DNA from: Hyphomicrobiales bacterium
Lineage (GTDB): Bacteria > Pseudomonadota > Alphaproteobacteria > Rhizobiales > Beijerinckiaceae
NCBI GenBank assembly: GCA_930633495.1
Contig: CAKNFJ010000001.1
Location: 4,859,001 to 4,923,000 of the forward strand
Direction of reading: 5' to 3'
DNA: 64,000 nucleotides
The notes under the pieces are model-generated. The model did not search any database. It worked only from the letters and a program-made list of their open reading frames with translations, and was not told the origin of the DNA. The translations under genes and the position numbers were made by a program. Each line of letters starts with the position of its first letter. Position 1 is the first letter of the stretch. Of this stretch, positions 59,689 to 64,000 are shown piece after piece.

Positions 59689-61048
59689 GGACAGTTCTCC
59701 TTTCCTCGGCCCGCGCAATCAGCAGCCGGGGGCGTTCATGCGCCGGCGGCCGGTCGGTCGCCTTGATCTCGGACAAGCAGCGAATACGGATCAGTTCGGC
59801 AATGAGGCCGGCGGTGCCAGCGAGACAGAGCACCATGGCCAGGCGGAAGCCGGTCGGTGCCGCGATGGCGAGCGCGGCAGCTCCCAGCACGACCCCGCCG
59901 TAATAGAGCAGGAACCACCAGCCGGCGCGCGGCATGGCGACGAGATCGCCGACGCGCGGCGCCGGGCCGCGCCCGAGCCGGGGCGCATAGGTTTCGAGCC
60001 AGGTCACGAAGGAGACGATCTTCACGAGCTGCGCCAGCGTCAAGCCGCCGAGCCAACCGAAGGCGATGAGCAAGACGAGCGCCGCGATCGTTCCGTCGCC
60101 GGCATGGGCGATGATGGCTATCGGCAGTAGCGCGAGCCCGAGGCCGAGCGCAGCGAAGGCCGGGATGCTGGCAAGCATGTTGATCTCGAGCGCCTTGCGG
60201 CGACGGGCGCGATAGAGGGCGAGGATGTCGCGACCGTAGAAGACGCCGGCCAGGGTCAGCATGGCGAGCGCCGCTGCGATCCACACAGCTCCCGGTTTGA
60301 TGCCGATAAATGGGGCGGCGAGGCCAGCGAAGGCGAGACCGAGCCCCAGGCTCGCGAACAACAGCACTGGGCGCACGCGATGCGCGGGCGGCTCCGGCGC
60401 CATCATGAACATGATGAAGAGACGGTAGCTGACGCCGACGGCGATGAGCCCGAGCCAGCCGCCGAGGCCGAGCAGGGCGTGGAAGGGCAGACCATCGGGA
60501 AGCAGGGCGACGGTGCCGAGCCAGTCGCTCCGCCCCGACAGAAGCGTCGTAAAGACTGTGCCGCTCAGCGCCGTCGCTGCCAGGCAGGCGAGCCCGGTGA
60601 GGACGAAGCGGGCGAACAGGGCGATCGGCCGTGCGCTTAGCAATGTTGCGACCAGCATCAGGCCAAGCAGGCAGAAGCCTGCGAGCAGGAAGGCGGCGCC
60701 CAATGGCAGCAGGTCGAGCGGAACGTCGATCCGGCCGGCGAGCGCGGCGAAGCCGACGCAGAGCAGGACGAGGCCCACGACAAGCGCGGCGAGCGCCGGC
60801 AAGGCGAGCCGCTGGAAGGCGAGCGGCCGGGAGACCAGCACCGGCACGAATTGCAGGAGCGCGCCGGCCATGGCGAGGCTGAGCCAGCCGATCGCCACGA
60901 GATGGACGAGGACAAGCGTCGCGGGCTCCGCGAGGTCGGCCGCGGGAAAGCCGATGCCGACTATGGCGAAAGCCTCGGCCGCGAGCAGGAAGGCGAGCGC
61001 GGCCGCAAAATAGCTCATCGTCCAACGGGACAGCGATGCCATCGGCAT
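59651..61048 (-). CDS. Twelve-helix membrane protein of a denitrification-linked operon
   Basis: A 465-residue polytopic protein with about 12 helices. A conserved-looking opening LVHLVAIGWLSLAMAGALLQ and FHALLGLGGWLGLIAVGVSY place His residues within helices, a pattern seen in haem-copper-like membrane proteins and NnrS relatives. The C-terminal about 30 residues are basic and overlap the tandem DUF2249 start by 38 nt. I cannot name a family with certainty; a haem or quinone-linked redox role is only an inference. ATG 61048 or 61042. Confidence 0.7.
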   Translation of the reverse strand: MPMASLSRWTMSYFAAALAFLLAAEAFAIVGIGFPAADLAEPATLVLVHLVAIGWLSLAMAGALLQFVPVLVSRPLAFQRLALPALAALVVGLVLLCVGFAALAGRIDVPLDLLPLGAAFLLAGFCLLGLMLVATLLSARPIALFARFVLTGLACLAATALSGTVFTTLLSGRSDWLGTVALLPDGLPFHALLGLGGWLGLIAVGVSYRLFIMFMMAPEPPAHRVRPVLLFASLGLGLAFAGLAAPFIGIKPGAVWIAAALAMLTLAGVFYGRDILALYRARRRKALEINMLASIPAFAALGLGLALLPIAIIAHAGDGTIAALVLLIAFGWLGGLTLAQLVKIVSFVTWLETYAPRLGRGPAPRVGDLVAMPRAGWWFLLYYGGVVLGAAALAIAAPTGFRLAMVLCLAGTAGLIAELIRIRCLSEIKATDRPPAHERPRLLIARAEERRTVHVETGSIARPRA

Positions 61049-61073
61049 GGCTGCGGTCTCCCGGTCTCTCGGC

Positions 61074-61382
61074 TCAATGGCCGCAGGTGCAGGAATGGCC
61101 TTCGTCATGGCCGCCGCAATCGGCAGCATGGCCATCGTCGCCCGCTTCGTTGCGGCCGATCTCGACCTGCCAGATCTCGGGACCTTGCACGATGTAGTCC
61201 CAGGAATAGGCGCCGGGATAGCGCGCCTCGATCTGGCGGCGCAGCGGCGCGGGATCGTGGTCGTTGACGATCCTGAAGGCGTCGCCGGGGGAGAGCCGCT
61301 CCATGATGCCGAAGATCGTGGCATGGCGCACGACCGGCGGGATGGTACGCACGTCGAGCGGTTCGAGGGGCTGGGTGGTCAT
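61074..61382 (-). CDS. DUF2249 protein with His/Cys-rich C-terminal tail
   Basis: A 102-residue single DUF2249 domain: LDVRTIPPVVRHATIFGIME, FRIVNDHDPAPLRRQIEARY and SWDYIVQGPEIWQVEIGRN. It ends with a metal-binding-like tail HAADCGGHDEGHSCTCGH that contains three Cys and five His, unlike the other copy. It is the first gene of the operon and has a candidate NnrR-type box about 75 nt upstream. Confidence 0.85.
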   Translation of the reverse strand: MTTQPLEPLDVRTIPPVVRHATIFGIMERLSPGDAFRIVNDHDPAPLRRQIEARYPGAYSWDYIVQGPEIWQVEIGRNEAGDDGHAADCGGHDEGHSCTCGH

Positions 61383-61450
61383 GGTTGGGCTCCGGTTGCG
61401 GCCCCGATGCGGGCGGCTCTCCAGCCTAGCGAAAGCGTACCCACGGCAAT

Positions 61451-61464
61451 TTGTCGAAGCGCAA
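61451..61464. promoter_or_regulatory. Candidate NnrR-type box upstream of the DUF2249 operon
   Basis: TTGTCGAAGCGCAA; its reverse complement is TTGCGCTTCGACAA, one mismatch from TTG[C/T]G-N4-C[G/A]CAA. It lies 69 nt upstream of ATG 61382. Confidence 0.5.
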
Positions 61465-61481
61465 ACAAGGTGCGCGCCGGC

Positions 61482-61630
61482 AGGCCCGCCGACTTCACAC
61501 GCGTCATCGTCGACGCCACGGTGTAAGAGAAGGCGATCGCCTTCCCGACCGACGCCAAGCTGATGCACACGGCCCGCGAGCGGCTGGTGCGCCTGGCGAA
61601 GAAGGTCGGCGTCGACCTGCGCCAGAGCTT
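61482..61630 (+). pseudogene. Internal fragment of an IS5-type transposase
   Basis: The frame reads PADFTRVIVDATV, a TAA stop (61524-61526), then EKAIAFPTDAKLMHTARERL and VRLAKKVGVDLRQS, the well-known core of IS5/IS1182-like DDE transposases in which the stop replaces a Gln. Both ends are missing and no inverted repeats were found. It joins a receiver-domain fragment directly. Confidence 0.65.
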
Positions 61631-61639
61631 GCCGAGCAG

Positions 61640-61865
61640 GACCTGCCTTCGAGCGGCTGCCTCATTATCGACTATTCCATGCCCGCTCTCGACGGCGTCG
61701 AGCTCATCGAGCGCCTGTTGCGGCGACATGTCGAACTACCGGCGATCCCGATCGCCGCAAAGGCGACCGGCGAAATCTGCCGGCGGCCGCTCCAAGCCGG
61801 CTTCAGTCAGGTCCTTGAAAAGCCGCTCGATGACGGCTCGCTCATTGATTGCATCCTTCGCGCCC
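61640..61865 (+). pseudogene. C-terminal fragment of a FixJ-type receiver domain
   Basis: Reads SGCLIIDYSMPALDGVELIE, ELPAIPIAAKATGEICRRPL and VLEKPLDDGSLIDCIL, closely like the stand-alone receiver at 46400-46780 (LVIDYCMPSLDG, ITAKATAEI, LEKPLEDCSLADC). The N-terminal strand with the acidic pair is replaced by the transposase fragment. The coding sequence runs into a perfect inverted repeat (61852-61899). Confidence 0.65.
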
Positions 61866-61899
61866 CTGGCTGCCTGTCCAGCCAGGGGCGCGAAGGATG
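61852..61899. repeat. Perfect 21-bp inverted repeat with 6-nt loop
   Basis: Left arm 61852-61872 begins CATCCTTCGCGCCCCTGG; right arm 61879-61899 is its exact reverse complement; the loop is CCTGTC. The stem has 21 uninterrupted pairs. It has no U-run, so it is not a standard intrinsic terminator. Upstream of moeA and at the end of a receiver pseudogene. Confidence 0.9.
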
Positions 61900-62178
61900 A
61901 GGCACCCGAGGCCGAAGCCTGACGCGGAGGCGTGGTCATGGCTACCGGCCTCAGGAACTCCCCTTATGGAGAGCCTCTGAATGTTGCGCGGTACTGCCGC
62001 CGGGTATTGCTGCACGCACGTCACCATTTGATGAGACGTGAGTTCCCATGCAGACCGCGCTCGCCCTGCCACGATCAGGCCTCTGCTCCGAGGGGGCCAT
62101 CGCGCAGCCGGCGCATCGTCGCTGCATCGTCCGGCGTGACAGCTCGATCCTCGAGCGCCTCGCAGCTCAGAGGCCCGC

Positions 62179-63441
62179 ATGACCATCCCGCTCAACCCGC
62201 AGCCCGCCATGCCCGGCCCGGCCTTTCAGGGCCTGCCCCTCGATACGGCCTGCGCTCAGGCCGCGGCCTTTGCGAACGTCATTCGGGAAACCGAGAGCGT
62301 CGCCCTGGCCCAGGCTGTCGGTCGCTGCCTTGCGCAGGATGTCGTCGCCCGACGCGCCTGTCCCGACCGCGATCTCTCGGCCATGGATGGCTACGCCGTC
62401 GCGACCGCCTGCAATCTCGGTGCCGGCACGCACCTCAAGATCGAGGGCCGGATCGCGGCGGGCGACGTCGCGGAAAGCCTCGCGGATGGCACGGCGGCCC
62501 GCATCTTCACCGGAGCTGCGATCCCGGCCGGAGCCGGAGCCGTCGTCATGCAGGAACATGCCAAGCGGGACGGCGCCTTCGTCATCCTGGAGCGTCCGGT
62601 CGCGATGGGCGAGAACATCCGTCGCCGTGCCGAGGATGTCGCTCCGGGTGACCTGCTCCTGCGAGAAGGGCAGCGCCTCAACGCGCGCGGCGTCGCGATC
62701 GTCGCGGCCCAGGGCATCGACCGGCTCGTGGTGCGCCGGCCCGTCCGTGTCGCGATCCTCTCGACGGGAAATGAGCTTTGCCATGCCCAGGGAGACTGCG
62801 TCCCGGCGACCGGCGCCCTCGACTCGAACCGACCCATGCTGCTGGCGCTGGCGGCCGCACAGGGCCTCACCGCGGCCGACGCAGGCTGCGTGCCCGACGA
62901 TCCCTCAGCCTTGGCCGATCACCTGCGGCGCCTCGCCGAGCGCTGCGACCTCATCGTGACGACCGGGGGGGCCTCGGTCGGCGAGGAGGACCATTCCGCC
63001 ACGGCCCTTAGGCTCGCAGGCGGCACCGGCGCCACCCTGAAAATGGCGCTCAAGCCGGGCAAGCCCGCGATCGTCGGGCGGATCGGCGCCGCGACCTATC
63101 TCGGCCTGCCCGGCAATCCGCTGGCGGCGCTGGTGTCCTGGTCGCTGCTCGGAAATGCGGTCTTCGCCCGGCTGGAGGGGCGCGCGGTCACAAGGCAGCC
63201 GGGCTGTCCCATGCCGATCCGGCTCGCGCTCCGGCGCAAACCGGGAAGGACAGAGTTCATTCCGGCCCGCATCCACGGCGGCCCGGGCGGCCTGGAACTC
63301 GAATTGCTGGCCGGAAACTCGGCCCGCCTGCGTCCGCTGCTGGACGCCGATGGCTTCGTTGAACTGCCGGAGACGCTGACCGAAGCCCAGCCGGGACACC
63401 GCCTCGCCTTTCATCCCTTCGAGCGGCAGTTTGCCGTCTAG
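62179..63441 (+). CDS. moeA: Molybdopterin molybdotransferase MoeA
   Basis: A 420-residue enzyme that inserts molybdate into adenylated molybdopterin. Landmarks: PDRDLSAMDGYAVATAC, RIFTGAAIPAGAGAVVMQEH, STGNELCHAQGDC, VTTGGASVGEEDH, LKPGKPAIVGRIG and GLPGNPLAALVSW. Length and domain order are complete. The 250-300 nt before it hold only the repeat and eroded DNA. Molybdenum cofactor would serve nitrate reductase or similar enzymes of the anaerobic programme. Confidence 0.92.
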   Translation: MTIPLNPQPAMPGPAFQGLPLDTACAQAAAFANVIRETESVALAQAVGRCLAQDVVARRACPDRDLSAMDGYAVATACNLGAGTHLKIEGRIAAGDVAESLADGTAARIFTGAAIPAGAGAVVMQEHAKRDGAFVILERPVAMGENIRRRAEDVAPGDLLLREGQRLNARGVAIVAAQGIDRLVVRRPVRVAILSTGNELCHAQGDCVPATGALDSNRPMLLALAAAQGLTAADAGCVPDDPSALADHLRRLAERCDLIVTTGGASVGEEDHSATALRLAGGTGATLKMALKPGKPAIVGRIGAATYLGLPGNPLAALVSWSLLGNAVFARLEGRAVTRQPGCPMPIRLALRRKPGRTEFIPARIHGGPGGLELELLAGNSARLRPLLDADGFVELPETLTEAQPGHRLAFHPFERQFAV

Positions 63442-63449
63442 GCTCAGGA

Positions 63450-63474
63450 CCGAAAAGTGGAATCCACTTTTCGG
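63450..63474. repeat. Rhizobiales-type intergenic palindrome
   Basis: Arms CCGAAAAGTGGA and TCCACTTTTCGG are perfect 12-bp complements around a single A. Dispersed palindromes with the CCGAAAAGTGG core are common between genes of Rhizobiales. It lies just after moeA before a convergent gene and could also act as terminator. Confidence 0.75.
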
Positions 63475-63547
63475 AGAAATCCAATGCCAGGACAACGAGA
63501 TGGATCGCCATTCCGCGTCCGGAAAGACGCGCGGCGATCGAGCGGCG

Positions 63548-64000
63548 TCAGGCGCGGGCCGCCTGGGCACTCCGGGCGCACCAGCCCTCGATCTGTTCCG
63601 GATCCGCCGCCAGCATGGTTGTGTCTTCTCCGGCAAAGGCCCGCCAACGTGGTAGCAGAAGCTTGCTGACGGCGATGACGATCGGAATTCCGGCGACCAC
63701 CGCCGCGCCGATCTCGTCGCGCAGGCCTTGGCCCTCGCATTCCCGCTGACCGAACCGATTGACGAACAGCACATGCGGTCGCGCCGCGACCGCCTCGCGC
63801 AGCCAGCTCGCCGCAACGGCAAGCCCGGACGGATCGAGCCGGCAACCGCGGGCCGCCGCGCCACGGTTCTCGAAGATCTGGATCTCCCGCCCTGTCCCGA
63901 TATCGTCGAGAAACAGGGCAGCGCAGGTCGAGGCGCAACCGGCCTTTCCGTGCTGCAGGAGCCCGCGCGGGGTGAGTCCGGCGACCTGCAGCCTCTGCAC
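63548..64000 (-). CDS. DUF2478 family protein, 5' end beyond window
   Basis: 150 codons of the C-terminal part: LQVAGLTPRGLL, CRLDPSGLAVAASWLREAV, HVLFVNRFGQRECEGQGLRD, GIPIVIAVSKLLLPRWRAFA and EQIEGWCARSA. The family is an NTPase-like protein often encoded with molybdenum genes; the N-terminal P-loop would lie outside the window. The GTG at the very edge is not trusted as a start. Its neighbour moeA supports a molybdenum role. A C-terminal remnant of a second copy is at 46136-46360. Confidence 0.75.
   Translation of the reverse strand: MQRLQVAGLTPRGLLQHGKAGCASTCAALFLDDIGTGREIQIFENRGAAARGCRLDPSGLAVAASWLREAVAARPHVLFVNRFGQRECEGQGLRDEIGAAVVAGIPIVIAVSKLLLPRWRAFAGEDTTMLAADPEQIEGWCARSAQAARA

Noticed and set aside
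1..64000. CRISPR arrays, tRNA, rRNA or tmRNA genes
   Set aside because: No spaced direct repeats, cloverleaf-like sequences or conserved rRNA blocks were recognised by reading.

Overview
The window is a stretch of GC-rich alphaproteobacterial DNA, most likely from a Hyphomicrobiales (Rhizobiales) organism of the Bosea/Bradyrhizobium type. The inference rests on a FixL-type haem-PAS kinase with FixJ, a class I PHA synthase with phasin, anaerobic ubiquinone genes (UbiT/U/V), BigR-type sulfur control, and a palindrome (63450-63474) built on the CCGAAAAGTGG core common in Rhizobiales intergenic DNA. No rRNA, tRNA or CRISPR array was seen. The content is mostly accessory: stress, low oxygen, nitrogen oxides, sulfide, metals and redox, broken by scars of mobile DNA.

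Layout. 1-3260: a minus-strand amino-acid/hydroxyacid pair (M20 deacetylase, GhrA-like reductase) and a divergent acetyltransferase. 3518-6461: a truncated copper-resistance fragment and a complete IS21-family element (3965-6461). 6463-11381: minus-strand metal operon (VIT1-like, P1B-4 ATPase, beta-CASP hydrolase, two small genes). 11621-16928: phasin, acetate kinase, MaoC-phosphotransacetylase, PHA synthase and a cytochrome c. 17393-21285: LuxR-type regulator facing a hybrid histidine kinase coupled to a periplasmic binding protein. 21536-23894: secreted binding and GlcG-like proteins and a SemiSWEET-like protein. 23920-27378: NsrR-like regulator, globin-like protein, DUF6455 and a PLP enzyme. 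27676-30330: small stress genes, then a Tim44 fragment and a decayed TraA relaxase/helicase.

30420-38297 is the most coherent and least familiar block. A QseB/QseC-like two-component system sits with two small PepSY proteins, cytochrome b561, a DUF2271 protein carrying an ApbE-type TGAS flavinylation motif, a PepSY-flavodoxin-reductase fusion, and ApbE itself. Its three control regions each carry the same compound operator: two 17-bp half-sites, each a 6-mer direct repeat with 5-nt spacing (CTTCAG-N5-CGTCAG type), arranged head-to-head 15-16 bp apart. This looks like a self-contained, two-component-controlled periplasmic flavin/haem electron-transfer regulon.

38463-41716 is a BigR-type sulfide detoxification operon. 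41815-44882 is a DevBCA/MacB-like ABC exporter. 44995-46110 holds a second redox ArsR regulator with a divergent AhpD-like protein and a DUF2892 protein. 46136-49629 holds a DUF2478 remnant, a stand-alone receiver, FixJ, FixL and a second DUF6455 protein. 50325-54966 holds ubiX, ubiD and ubiTUV around a perfect TTGCG-N4-CGCAA box. 54999-61382 is a denitrification-accessory block: pseudoazurin, NnrS, NnrR-like regulator, a nirK that has lost its 3' half, MIP18, DUF2249 proteins and a 12-TM protein. It is followed by a fossil transposase/receiver junction, a 21-bp perfect inverted repeat, moeA and a DUF2478 gene cut by the window end.

Together the genes suggest a bacterium that moves between oxic and microoxic or nitrogen-oxide-rich conditions. 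FixLJ, NnrR and NsrR-type regulators appear to control carbon storage, anaerobic quinone synthesis and partial denitrification, and the truncated nirK implies decay of nitrite reduction at this locus.
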